Shown here: one piece after another, positions 54,501-64,000 of the stretch | Numbering within the stretch: position 1 is the stretch's first letter | Layout of the letters: every line of letters begins with the position of its first letter | Assembly: GCF_018143015.1 (NCBI RefSeq) | Contig: NC_054753.1 | Coordinates: 26,798,462 to 26,862,461 of the forward strand | Direction: 5' to 3' | DNA: 64,000 nucleotides | DNA from: Lytechinus variegatus | Lineage: Eukaryota > Echinodermata > Echinoidea > Temnopleuroida > Toxopneustidae | Program-made: the position numbers and the translations under genes | The notes under the pieces: generated by a model | Seen by the model: only the letters and a program-made list of their open reading frames with translations | Databases searched by the model: none | Told to the model about the DNA's origin: nothing

Positions 54501-55700
54501 AGACGAATCAAAAGGCTATCGAACTCCTCGATAAATTCATTAATGTCTAAAGATGGGGCTCTGTACAAGGTTCCAACAATTATATTTTTCCCTGCGCACT
54601 GTTCCAGTTCGACAAATAGAGAATCACATGTTGTTTCGCTTAAGTTAAGGTCATTGCGTTCTAAGAAATTAAAAGATTCATGTACATACATTCCAACTCC
54701 ACCGCCTCTGGAATATTTTCTATTGTTACAAACGAAAGTATAGTTGGGCATATATACAAGGGGACTTTCGAATCTTAGCCAGGTTTCGGAAATGGCAATT
54801 ATATCAAATGTAAAGTCCAAAGATTTAAGACAGGTTGTAATGTCATCAAAAGAATTTAAAAGACTTCTAGCATTGAAGTGAACGCTGGAAAATTTTCCAC
54901 TGCTCGGAACATCAACATTCCCAAATATTTCATTGAATTCCTCAGAGCTGTAGTAACGAGAGTCATTTGAACTTTCAGTAAAGAATTGGAAGTCAGGGTC
55001 AACATCATTGTTTTGGATAATACTTTCATGTGCTAAAAAAGGATCAAAATGTAAATGAGAAAGCCTGTCAAAATTGTTTTCTGGGGGTTCGTCAGCCGAT
55101 ATTACATCATCAAGCTCATTGTTATTTAATTGGTTAAAAGGGAATAGGTGTTCAAAACAGCGTTTACAACAGGAAAAATAATTGTTCCAGTCGTGATTTA
55201 GACATATTTGCTTACACATGTAACAATATTGTTGACTATGTAACAAGTCTTGAAATTCTTGTATGGGTTCACCCATCATCGTCATGAGAATGCAACGTTT
55301 TATCATGTAGGAATTTACACCCTGACAGATACCTTTGACAACTATTATTAAGATCTTTTAGGTTGCATTTTATGTATATTGTAGCTGTAGCTTTCGGATA
55401 GATTACGTAATAACATATGTGCATTGTTGTTGCATATTGAATGAGCACGAACAGAATGAGAAGATATTGAAAGTGAGTTGTACGTCTATTTGTATACAAA
55501 GCAACATCACGCCCACTAGAAGGTTGGTAAAAGAGAATGATGTTGACAGAAAATGGAAAGTTATGTAAAGAAGAACAGTTCGCCCTTGTAATTATATTAA
55601 TTTGATACAAAATTAATAACATTGTGCGTCTTAATCCAACAACAAAATTCATCATATATAACACAAAAAGGAGCCATAGTAAAGCAAATGGAAATTAAGT
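51597..55700 (-). mobile_element. Near-complete LINE with intact ORF (CR1/L2/Jockey-like)
   Basis: On the minus strand the ORF (52046-55306) is followed by a 3' region with GGCGTATCCCGCCACAAG, then GAAAATAAATGTTTATTTG and a GAATT-repeat tail ending at about 51597. The 5' limit is unclear and is set where unique-looking sequence resumes. An intact ORF plus a regular tail suggests a young insertion. Confidence 0.8.
52046..55306 (-). CDS. LINE ORF: endonuclease/reverse transcriptase, 1086 aa
   Basis: Role: endonuclease nicking and target-primed reverse transcription of a non-LTR retrotransposon. Seen: a Cys/His cluster near residues 28-53 (C28, C31, C35, H38, C46, C47, C50, H53) that could bind zinc; an apurinic-type endonuclease at about 139-355 with HFNARSL, SETWL, GGGVGMYV, GTLYRAP, GDLNIDIL and SDHLPIF; a reverse transcriptase at about 590-870 with NYRPISVL, QYGFRSDHST, DLSKAFDTIDH, CGVPQGSLLGPL and the catalytic YADD at about 808-811; and a C-terminal tail with SGPKIWNDLP. 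No stops or frameshifts. The RT resembles the dead copy at 24237-26225, but they are different subfamilies. Clade (CR1, L2 or Jockey) is inferred from motif style only. Confidence 0.93.
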   Translation of the reverse strand: MIKRCILMTMMGEPIQEFQDLLHSQQYCYMCKQICLNHDWNNYFSCCKRCFEHLFPFNQLNNNELDDVISADEPPENNFDRLSHLHFDPFLAHESIIQNNDVDPDFQFFTESSNDSRYYSSEEFNEIFGNVDVPSSGKFSSVHFNARSLLNSFDDITTCLKSLDFTFDIIAISETWLRFESPLVYMPNYTFVCNNRKYSRGGGVGMYVHESFNFLERNDLNLSETTCDSLFVELEQCAGKNIIVGTLYRAPSLDINEFIEEFDSLLIRLSRENKRIFLMGDLNIDILKHNSSSQIKNFVNCLFSNFFLPIIHRPTRITQTSATLLDNVLTNQFDLHTLGGLLYSDVSDHLPIFHVTDMNVIKTKSKDHAVPRRAFTACNIAKFKNEIENSNWGDILDMQDTNQAYETFITKFRAMYDSNFPLKKTSRKKIKLKCWMTDGLLQTIRYKNSLYKKYIHKPTVRNETKYKDSLKNVNFLKRQAKKCYYKCKFEEYRNNINRTWQLIKSILNKNRKTTPNSLVCDGSVSTDPLQIANTFNDFFVEIGPRLANTTPQNYTDFKTYLPEPNSKSLFFSPVTQREICNIVMRFGNNKAPGLDDCSPKIVKLVIELISEPLCHIFNLSLASGIFPDKMKTARISPIFKTGNREQVNNYRPISVLSIFSKILEKVIYKRTYNFLEKNNCLFKSQYGFRSDHSTELAVLELTNKIIDSFERDSFAIGIFIDLSKAFDTIDHTILLTKLDNYGIRGTTLDLFSSYLLNRKQCTLYNSVQSEYRTITCGVPQGSLLGPLLFILFINDIYRSSNLLSFIMYADDTNIVYSDKNLYHLCETVNTELSNVCKWFSANKLTINYKKCNYIIFRNSTRHIDFNHVEVRLNNQIIPRVENTKFLGIIIDSNLTWSHHINEIENKVAKNIGIIYRLSFYLPKPVLRTLYCSLILPYFYYCNLVWANTYQTHLKKLCSLQNKIVRIISVNDIIPPTDTKSLFHSQKLLKFNDINKLQQCNFMYRCLNSQIPENFRDFFTHVSNIHHFDTRTNNQIYIPKHKKIIFQHNIRYSGPKIWNDLPDFIKKSLSATSLKFKIKKSILSSYA

Positions 55701-56250
55701 GGATGCGTCTGCATCAAATGTAATAAGTTAAATAATAAGTAAAATAAAATATAGGGCTTTGAATGCTTTCACTATTTTCCTTCTGAAGTTCAATTTATAA
55801 GTATACGAATCGAAAGAACATGTTACAATCTGTTTAGATTGTCTTGTCACAAAACAAGACAGAATTCACTTTTTGGAAGTTAAAAGCAATTGAACAAGAT
55901 AAAACTTACATTTTCATGAGTATTTATCTTTCTTTTTTTTTTATTATACGTTAAAATTAATATATGCTGAGCCTGGATTAAAGGCAGTAAAGCATCACAA
56001 AAAGCAAAAAAGAAAACTGGTATACTGGCTGGTATTTGTATTATGAATGATTGGAATAAGATTACCAAAAAAGGAAATCTATATTTGCATAGAGTCCAAT
56101 TAATTAACATTTTTTCCTCTTTAAATATGAATGGAATATTTTCACAAAGATATAATTTGTAATTTATATTACAAAGTAATTAAGATTTGCTAGATACAAA
56201 TTTTCAAAGTAAATAAAAAGAAGGCAACTCAATTAAGTTTCATTATGTCC
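55700..56250. other. AT-rich intergenic segment, nothing recognised
   Basis: It lies between the LINE and the tandem array. No ORF or repeat was confidently identified. Confidence 0.45.
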
Positions 56251-59100
56251 AAAGTATCATTGGTTGGAGGCATACTTTCACCAAAAGTGAGATGTAAAAT
56301 CCAGTATGCAAGCACAAAATGAGTATCAATATACTTGAGAAAAACATAACATAAAGTCATTATTTTATAACTTTCTTTTCCCATCTGTCACTGTCTATTG
56401 TTGATTATGTTATAATTATCAGCAGGGGAAAAAGGAAAAAGGAAAAAAAATATATCAGTGCATAACGCCACATGTATAACACTGAATCATCACGACCACA
56501 TCCAAAGCAATCATGCTAATTCCATGCTAAGGAATCAAGCAAAGGCCAAAAGCTGTACAGCTTTTTCTCAGAATTGTATTTCATCTATAAATTTATAATT
56601 TTGTATTGTATGTTCTTTATATATTTAATGAAAGGTCGTTTGCTATGGAAAACAGAGAAAATTTTCAATGTCAACAATACTGAGAAGCAATCACCACATA
56701 GCAATGGCCAAAGCTGTACAGATAAATTAAGTGTGATTTTGATTCAAACGTCTGTAAACAACGTATCATTCAATGTCAGCTCCATATTCTATTTCATGTA
56801 TACAAAATATGATTTTGTCACATCCAGAGCAATCATGCTGATTCAATGCTAATTAATCAAGCAAAGGCCTAAGCTGTACATAATGAAAATTATATAGCTT
56901 TATTTCTCAGAATTATTCATGGTTGTTGTTATATTTGCTTATTCATTACATGTTAGATGAAAAGTAATTTTACTATGAAATAAAAGTAAAACTTGAATGA
57001 CAACAATCCTGAGAAACAATCACTGAAGAACAATGGCCAGAGCTGTACAGATAAATTTAGGTGTTTCAATTCAGACATTTGTAAACTGACAGGCATTCAG
57101 AGTCAGTTCAACCTATAATAATATATAGACTGTTTGCACTCATCATATTCATTAATAGCTCCATGTTCATACTTAATGCCATAGACATACATGTAACATG
57201 CATGATAAGTATTGTAAATCTGAAATCGTCCAATGGAGGTGAACATTTTCCTTTCAATATTGTTTTCACCTTGTTTGATAACTAAGGGGTAAACTAACTT
57301 ACAGGAAGTAAAATAGTGTTGATGATCATAAAATCATCATGACCACACTTTAAAGTAATTATGAAAATCCCATGTTAAGGAATCAAGCAATGGCCTAAGC
57401 TGTACAAAATACATATTTCATTAGCTTTAGTTCTCAGAATTGTATTTATCTGTTCTTATTCATATTTGTTATTATATTTTGTTTATTCTTTATATGTAAG
57501 ATGAAATTTACTATGAAATATAAGATAAATCTTCAATGTCAACAATCCTGAGAAATAATCACTAAAGAGCAACGGCCAATGCTGTATAGATAAATTTAAG
57601 TGTGATTCTGTTCAGACTATTTTTAAACAATTGAGCATTCAATGTCAGGTCCACCTAAAATATTGTGTTTTAGCAATCACCATAAGGAATATTATAAATC
57701 TAAAATCATCCAATGATGGTGATCTTTTCCTTTCAGTACTGTTTTTACCTTGTTTTATACGTCAAAGGTAACTAACTAGCAAGATATAGGATAGTGATGA
57801 TGATCATAAAAACACCATGACCACACTTTAATGTAATTATGCAAATTCCATGCTAAGAAATCAAGCACTGGCCTAAGCTGTACAAAATACATATTGCTTT
57901 AGCTTTAGTTTTCAGAATTGTATTTATCTGTTCTTATTCATAGTTGTTATTGTATTTTGTTTATTCTTTATATGTAAGATGGAATTTACTATGAAATATA
58001 AGATAAATCTTCAATGTCAACAATACTAAGAAATAATCACTACAGAGCAACGGCCAGTGCTGTACAGATAAATTTAAGTGTGATTCTGTTCAGACTATTT
58101 TTAAACAATTGAGCATTCAATGTCAGGTCCATCTAAAATATTGAGTTTTAGCAATCACCATAAGAAATATAGTAAATCTGAAATCAATGGTGGTGACCTA
58201 TTTCCTTTCAATATTGTTTTACTTAATTTGATACATCATGGGTAACTAACTAGCAAGATGTAAAATAGTGATAATGACCAGGATTTTTCTGAATAGTGTG
58301 CATTGTACTTGTTCCAATATCAGATGTGTCCATCACTGTAAAAGAACCTGCATATCCGATACAAACTAATATTTGCATTGAGTCCGTTGGTTTTTATTTC
58401 CTTTTTCTTTCAAAATGCCTGGAATATTTAGGCACAGACTTACAAAAACCAAGGTTATTTTTGGTAGGAACATGCATTTGAGTCTTATTAAATACAAATG
58501 TTCACCTGCTGAAATGAATTGAAAGAAAGAATTGAATTCTGTTATGTAAACAAAATAACAGATTGGTTGGAGACAGAGTTTCACTAGAAAGTGTCAATAT
58601 ATAGTATGCAAGAACAAAGGGATATGGTTTTGCTGTTAGAGAGAAAAAAAAAATCAGAAAGTTATTATTTCATCTTTCTTTTCACATTTGTTAATGCCTT
58701 TGTTGATGTTATGATTTATATCAGTAGGAAAAAAAAAAACCTGTACATAGAGCCACAGATGTAACAGAGAATCATTACCCCTCACATCCAAAGTAACCAT
58801 GCTAATTCCATGCTAAAGAATTAAGCAAAGGCCAAAGCTGTACAGGTGTTTCTCAGAATTGCATTTCTCAAAAAATTTATCATTTTATCATTTTACATTG
58901 TTTATTCTTTACATGTTTAATAAATTTTCAATGTAAACAACACTGAGAAACAAACAACACAGAGCAACGGCCAAAGCTGTACAGATAAATTTAAGTGTGA
59001 TTTTGTTAAAACATCTGTAAACAGTGGATCATTTAATGTCAGCTCCACATTCTGTATGTGTACAACATATGATTGGTTACAGAACTTAATCACCAGAAAT
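56250..59100 (+). repeat. Diverged tandem array with alternating conserved core
   Basis: A core close to GCAANGGCCNAAGCTGTACA occurs ten times (near 56540, 56701, 56861, 57030, 57388, 57569, 57866, 58046, 58824, 58966), alternating between two contexts. Type A is preceded by CCATGCTAAGGAATCAAG and followed by TTCTCAGAATTG. Type B is preceded by CTGAGAAA and followed by GATAAATTTAAGTGTGA. A-to-B spacing is about 142-181 bp. Units near 57300-57770 and 57780-58260 are the most alike (about 478 bp). No ORF is conserved. Confidence 0.8.
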
Positions 59101-59692
59101 TGAATTATAAAATCCGATATGCGAGCAAAAAAAGAGGTTATGAATATACCTTTTGGAAAAATGGTTTTCTTTTTTTGGAATTTGATTGCTGAATTTCTTT
59201 TCACACTTTTATGTTGCTATGGTTAATATCAACAACAAAGAAACTTGTACAAAGAGCCATTTTGACAGGTGTAATATAGAATCAGCATGGTCACATCCAG
59301 CATGTCAGAGCATGGACCTATGGTCAGAGTAATCATGCTGATTCCATGATATGACTCAGAGATATGTGAAGCAGGGATTCACTAGTTTGGCAAAGAGTCA
59401 TTACAGAGCAAAGAAAATGTCATCATGGTCCGGTAGGCCTATAGTTTGTTTTGTAAGTAATATTTTATACATAGAAAAATCATACGGAATATGAAAGTAG
59501 ATATGTTAATCGGAGAAAAAGCGTTGACTTCTCACCAGTCGCTGTTATAAAGCGAAAACAAGTGCCATCATGAAATATTTTTGTACTTTAACTTATAGTT
59601 TATACGTTTGTAGATGGATACACAAGGCATAGTGGTGAGTAAAATACAATATAGTGATTGAAGGCATAGATTTCTCACCAGTTTCACGGAGC

Positions 59693-60403
59693 TTACTCTG
59701 TGTATATGTCCCACGGAGCTGCGGCTTTACCCTTGTCCCGTGTTTCTAGTTGAAGCTTTGTACCGATGAGGCGAATTCTGGTAGATTTACCCTTGTCTTT
59801 GCGTAGTGAATAAGCTAATTTCTCAAGTTGAAATCGCTTGGCCTTGAGATGTGGGGGCAGATCCGTGCGGATAGTGAATCCAGGACGAGAATTTTTGTCG
59901 CGAACCTTGCTCTCGAAAGCTTGTAGGACTTCGTCGCGGTCAAACATTGATCCAAACCTAGCAATTATCGGGTCCGGCGTTTGGCGTTCTTGGCTGCTTC
60001 CTGGGTAGGGCTTGCGTGGGAGTTGATGCGCGTTCACAAAATACATTGCATTCACCTTCTCTTGAGAGAATCCTAGCGTAGAAATGGCGACGCGAACATC
60101 ATGTAAAGCATTCTTTGATGTCTTGGGCGCTCCGGGTGTTGATTTGATTCCGTAGAACAGCAAGTTGAGTTTCCGCTCATGTATTTCAAGACTAGTAATT
60201 GCATCTGTTAGCTTGGTCTCTGACTCATGGGCGTTCTCATCCATTTTAGGTAGCACCACATTCTCCAAATGCGCGATTCTCGCCGACGTATCCTCTGCAA
60301 ATTTTTGTAGATCCGTGGTAGTTTTTCGAACAGCTCCTAATTCCGCTCTCAAGTTAGAGATTCCGTCATTCATAATGTTCAATTTATCCATTATTTTATT
60401 CAT
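59693..60403 (-). CDS. L1-ORF1-like protein (coiled coil plus RRM), isolated
   Basis: A 236-codon ORF. Residues 1-75 have a heptad pattern typical of the ORF1p coiled coil. HERKLNLLFYGIKS then starts an RRM-like domain, with a following FVNAHQLPR and PIIARFGSMFDRDEVL. A basic C-terminal region includes LPPHLKAKRFQLEKLAY. This matches ORF1p of the L1/Tx1 group, an RNA-binding chaperone. No reverse transcriptase ORF follows it in the roughly 2 kb downstream on the same strand, and the start may be truncated, since the frame stays open a short way upstream of the Met. Confidence 0.8.
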   Translation of the reverse strand: MNKIMDKLNIMNDGISNLRAELGAVRKTTTDLQKFAEDTSARIAHLENVVLPKMDENAHESETKLTDAITSLEIHERKLNLLFYGIKSTPGAPKTSKNALHDVRVAISTLGFSQEKVNAMYFVNAHQLPRKPYPGSSQERQTPDPIIARFGSMFDRDEVLQAFESKVRDKNSRPGFTIRTDLPPHLKAKRFQLEKLAYSLRKDKGKSTRIRLIGTKLQLETRDKGKAAAPWDIYTE

Positions 60404-60449
60404 AGACCCGTCAAAGTCGATACGAGTATACGTATATAAAAAGTAATGA

Positions 60450-60925
60450 TAACGATACCATCAACATGATCAATGATTATATGTCATGACAATAATGAAA
60501 AAAGGATCTTTATAGTTATGATGACAAACAATAATGGCGATGATGATGCTAGTAATAACGACAACGACGACGATAAATTTATCAGGATTCCAATATACAT
60601 GTATATACAAAAGAAGACCTGAAATATGTAACGACATATAATTGACGACCCAGAGATTGAGTAGCCCCCCCCCCCCCCTGTGTAAAGGTTGAAGGGTAGA
60701 CATGAAAGTTGATATGTAGGTCCATTGGGCGATGAATACAAGACCTCACAGTGACCTTGACAGGTGGGAATCTGCTTCGTTTTTCAAGAAGGGAATAATT
60801 TCGATACAGGAGTCATTTTTTCGCTGTTTTATTCATTTTTATTTGATAAAGTTCGAATACAAAAACCTAGAAGGAATCGGTAACTTTCCTTCTTTTTAAT
60901 CTTTGGAATGCATGGATGATGCGGA
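60450..60925. other. Intergenic, nothing coding
   Basis: A C run at 60665-60678 and a short GAT/GAC-rich patch at 60535-60580. Confidence 0.5.
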
Positions 60926-60927
60926 AA

Positions 60928-61161
60928 GCTAAAAACTGTGGTGTTAAAACTGACACCAATGGGTGTTGATAGAGGACCACACCTGAGGTGTTAAAATAAC
61001 ACCCTAGAGATTGAACATAATACCAAAGAGTGTAAACGAAACAACCATATGTGTTGCAATAACACCTATATGTGTAAAACTAACACCACCAATTAAACAC
61101 CGGTGTAAAATAACTGGTGTGGTCCTCTATGTACACCGGTTAACACCACAGTTTTTGCTGT
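60928..61161 (+). mobile_element. CACTG-ended MITE copy H
   Basis: The interior is complete (AACTGACACCAATGGGTGTT ... GTACACCGGTTAACACC). The left end is eroded to GCTAAAAACTGTGG. Confidence 0.83.
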
Positions 61162-61340
61162 ATACTCCTATTTATACTTTCCCCATTGTGAATGTCCGTT
61201 TGAGAAGTAATTTTTGCAACCACTACGCAGACGCTCTTTGGAACGTAGAGAATCCATCGTCAAAAAACCTTCATGACAAAGCAGTCTTTGTCGGAAGTCG
61301 GGAAAGCAAAACAGCGGTGTCGTCCTGGACAAACTTCATA

Positions 61341-61912
61341 CACTGTTAGAAAATTTATCCTTAAACTAAAAGAACACTGTTAGAAAAAATAAAAGAAGTT
61401 CCTGCAGCAGAGTCTCGAGAACACCTGTAATCTTACCGAATTGCGTAATAATCATTCTGTAAATTCATAAAACGAGAATTTTTCTGCAACTTAACAGAAC
61501 AGGTCTGTTTAAAAAAGGGGAAAAGAGTGTTTTATTCAAGGAAATTTGTAAGATTCCATACATCAAATACCAATTTCCTGTAAGATTACGCAATTCGGTA
61601 AGATTACAGGTGTTCTCGAGACTCTGCTGCAGGAACTTCTTCTATTTTTTCTAACAGTGAAGTTCCTGCAGCAGAGTCTCGAGAACACCTGTAATCTTAC
61701 CAGATTGCGTAATCTTACAGGAAATTGGTATTTGGTGTGTGTAATCTTACAAATTTCCTTAAATAAAACACTCTTTTCCCCTTTTTCTAACAGACCTGTT
61801 CTGTTAAATTGCAGAAAAATTCCTGTTTCATGAATTTAAAGAATGATTCTGGTATTGCTTTCTGCAAAATCTTCTTTTATTTTTCTGTAAAATCAGGGTT
61901 TTTTTAACAGTG
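61341..61912. mobile_element. Foldback element with CACTGTTAG ends, internally reiterated
   Basis: The outer ends CACTGTTAG / AACAGTG have TA on both sides. Inside, AAGTTCCTGCAGCAGAGTCT begins an arm of about 55 bp at 61391 that is complemented exactly around 61590-61645 and repeated directly from about 61660. No ORF. Confidence 0.82.
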
Positions 61913-62079
61913 TATGTGGAATGTTTCTTCAGCCCCGAATCTGCTGTCCCGGTGCACCAATTTCCGACAAAGACATCTATGCCGTTCATGGTAACTTGAC
62001 GGGCAATATCAATAGAATTTCTATGTTGTAGAATCCGTCCCCATTGCCATGATTGCATTCGCAAGTCCATGTCTTCACC

Positions 62080-62350
62080 CCCTCTTTCTTTCTCTCTTCA
62101 TCCCCTCTCTCTCTCTTTCTTTCTTTTTTTCTTTCTTCCTTCCTTTCTTCTTTCTTTCTTTCTTCCTTCCTTCCTTTCTTTCTTTCTTTCTTTCTTCTTT
62201 CTTTCTTTCTTTCTTTCTTTCTTCTTTCTTTCATTCTTTCTTTTTCTTTCTAACTTTCTAACTTTCTTTCTTTCTTTTTCTTTCTTACTTTCTTTCTTTC
62301 TTTCTTTATTTCTTTCTTTCTTTATTTCTTTCTTTCTTTCTCTCTCTCCA
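62080..62350. repeat. (CTTT)n microsatellite
   Basis: A long CTTT/CTTC run. The Ser/Phe-rich and Lys/Glu-rich open frames across it are artefacts. Confidence 0.95.
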
Positions 62351-62662
62351 TCCACCAGTCTTTGTCTTCCTTCCACTCTTTCCCTCTCTTCCCCTTTCTC
62401 ACTCTCTTCTCTCTGTCCCTTAATCTTAACGTGTTTTATGAAATAGGCATTTATTTAAACCGCAATAGGCAATCATGGTAATTAAGGCTTTTTTATTTAC
62501 AAATAAAACAGAAATTTGAGAATATATAATAGAAATATTCCGAAAATTCATTTTTGCCAAATTTATATGAACCCGGCAGCCACTGTACAGAGCCTGATCG
62601 ACGTTGCTCTATCCCTCAAATCGTTGAACGCCAAACAGGTTACAAAAACTCCCATCTTTTAA

Positions 62663-62965
62663 AGGTCAAGTCCACTCCCAGAAAAATGTTCATTTGAATC
62701 AATATACAAAAATCAAACAAGCATAACGCTGAAAATTTCATCAAAATCGGATGTAAAACAAGAAAGTTATGACATTTTAAAGTTTCGCTTATTTCACAAA
62801 CCAATTTTTCATGCACAAGACAATGACATGCAAACGAGAGAGTCGATGATGTCCATCACTCACTATTTCATTCGCTGTTTATTGTTTGAATTATACAATC
62901 TTTCACATTTCATAGACTTGACATTATTTATCAATAAACATTTTCACCATTTAAAGAATGAAATG
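62663..62965. mobile_element. Half copy of the TTAA palindrome family
   Basis: After TTAA, AGGTCAAGTCCACTCCCAG, CAAACAAGCATAACGCTGAA, CATCAAAATCGGATGTAAAA and CACTCACTATTTCATTCG follow in family order. The right arm is missing. Confidence 0.75.
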
Positions 62966-63301
62966 AACACCAACATTGGATTTCTATAGTGGATACCATC
63001 TTGGATTACAGAAAATCTCCAAGGAGGATTTGTGAAGACTTTTAGTATGTTATTCGAGACATATTCCTGGAACTTTCCTGAAAAAAGTCAGATTGTTACC
63101 TGAAATTTTCATTCTTAAGCCCATCTCGGCCTAATGCTCTTGGCCTAGAACAGGTGCTGGTCGGTCTAAAATACAAGATGGAGAATTGGTTTTGATGGAC
63201 ATTAATCGTTTGTATGATGTCGGACAGGAAGAATTTCCTTGCATATTTTTACAAGGCAAATCAAAGAAGATTGTAATGGAACTTCTTTCTTCACTATTCC
63301 C

Positions 63302-63747
63302 TTAAATCTTGAGTCGCCTATCGTACATTTCATCGTAATATTTCACAACCTTGTCAGAGCACCTGATGACGTCAGGAGGCAGTTCGTCACGTGACGGCAT
63401 CGTTTTGGGCGGGAGGAAACACGTGCTTTTCATAGCAGTCCCGTAGAAATGAACCATATCCATTATAAGCCTGTCACCTGGAGCCACCATCTTGGTAAAT
63501 GCCTCGGTTGAGGCGTCCCATGTTAATAAACGGTCGCCGTACGGCAGCCCCACGGCATGACAGTAAGCTGAGAGAACCCCACGAGGGTTTGATAACAGAT
63601 CATCAGCGTCGATGACGATCGGATTGCGATCGATATTTGTATCTTGGAGATACCTCCAGAAATCGTAGAGTTCCTTGAGGAAGTAACCAGATGGCAAGAA
63701 TCGGTCATCGCGCTCGATATCGAACTTATTTTCGTCGGCTGCGTCAC
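63302..63747 (-). CDS. Sulfotransferase-like protein, last exon (gene continues past right edge)
   Basis: An acceptor TTGACAG (complement at 63748-63754) precedes 446 coding bases, phase 2 in, ending at a stop at 63302. The 147 residues include LKELYDFWRYLQD, PIVIDADDLLSNP, YCHAVGLPYGDRLLTWD and a C-terminal DKVVKYYDEMYD. The IDADDLL-NP and WD motifs fit the C-terminal half of P-loop sulfotransferase-like proteins often annotated as branched-chain aminotransferase-like in invertebrates. The nucleotide-binding N-terminal exons lie outside the window. The exact substrate is unknown. Confidence 0.8.
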
Positions 63748-64000
63748 CTGTCAACAGGAATGAATGGTAATGATGATAGTGATTAAAAAAATCATTATTA
63801 CTTTATGATTTCTTGAATCCCTTTTTTTATTCATTTGGTGGCATTTATCGGCATCTGTCGCTTCTAGGGCCATATCTGTCGGAGAAAGACAACTTGTTAG
63901 GAATGACCTACTTCGTCTTAATCAAATTTCTTTTTCCAATTCAAATTAATTTCATACTAAGTTGTTACCTCAAAATGAATTTCTTGAATTTTTACAAAAT

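Noticed and set aside
55269..55664. Possible LINE ORF1 upstream of the intact ORF
   Set aside because: The 131-codon frame overlaps the ORF start and shows no RNA-binding, zinc-finger or coiled-coil pattern.
62049..62446. Ser/Phe-rich and Lys/Glu-rich open frames
   Set aside because: They come from a CTTT microsatellite.

Overview
This is a gene-poor, AT-rich stretch of animal nuclear DNA with long introns, GT-AG splice sites and dense small repeats. Four protein-coding genes can be read: two complete and two cut by the window edges. The gene families, the repeat content (palindromic TTAA-flanked elements, poly-G/C repeats, tRNA-derived SINEs, CR1/Jockey-type LINEs) and the intron layout suit a marine deuterostome. 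An echinoderm, probably sea-urchin-like, is my best guess. That is an inference, because no species-diagnostic locus is present.

Layout. (1) 101-1615, minus: the first two coding exons of a mitochondrial carrier of the SLC25A34/35 type; the gene runs off the left edge. (2) 6888-24000, plus: a complete 17-exon gene for heparan-alpha-glucosaminide N-acetyltransferase (HGSNAT). All exon phases join to give one 638-residue protein. Its introns hold MITEs, a 163-bp tandem array, a SINE nested in a mariner-like MITE, and a striking triplication of the exon 16 acceptor region. (3) 24237-26225, minus: a 5'-truncated, frameshifted LINE. (4) 30331-41528, plus: a complete 8-exon gene for a secreted 504-residue protein with a His-rich N-terminus, a short collagen Gly-X-Y stretch and a divergent fibrinogen-C-like domain. 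(5) 41529-51590: no gene, only repeats. (6) 51597-about 55700, minus: a LINE with one intact 1086-codon ORF (endonuclease plus reverse transcriptase). (7) 56250-59100: a diverged tandem array with an alternating conserved core. (8) 59693-60403, minus: an isolated L1-ORF1-like ORF. (9) 61341-61912: a foldback element. (10) 63302-63747, minus: the last exon of a sulfotransferase-like gene that runs off the right edge.

The genes do not form a pathway. The carrier acts in the inner mitochondrial membrane, HGSNAT in the lysosomal membrane, and the collagen/fibrinogen-like protein is probably extracellular. The most distinctive theme is the mobile-element load. At least eight CACTG-ended MITEs, a set of TTAA-flanked palindromes and several other foldback families are present, and several sit within about 7-35 bp of 5' splice sites.
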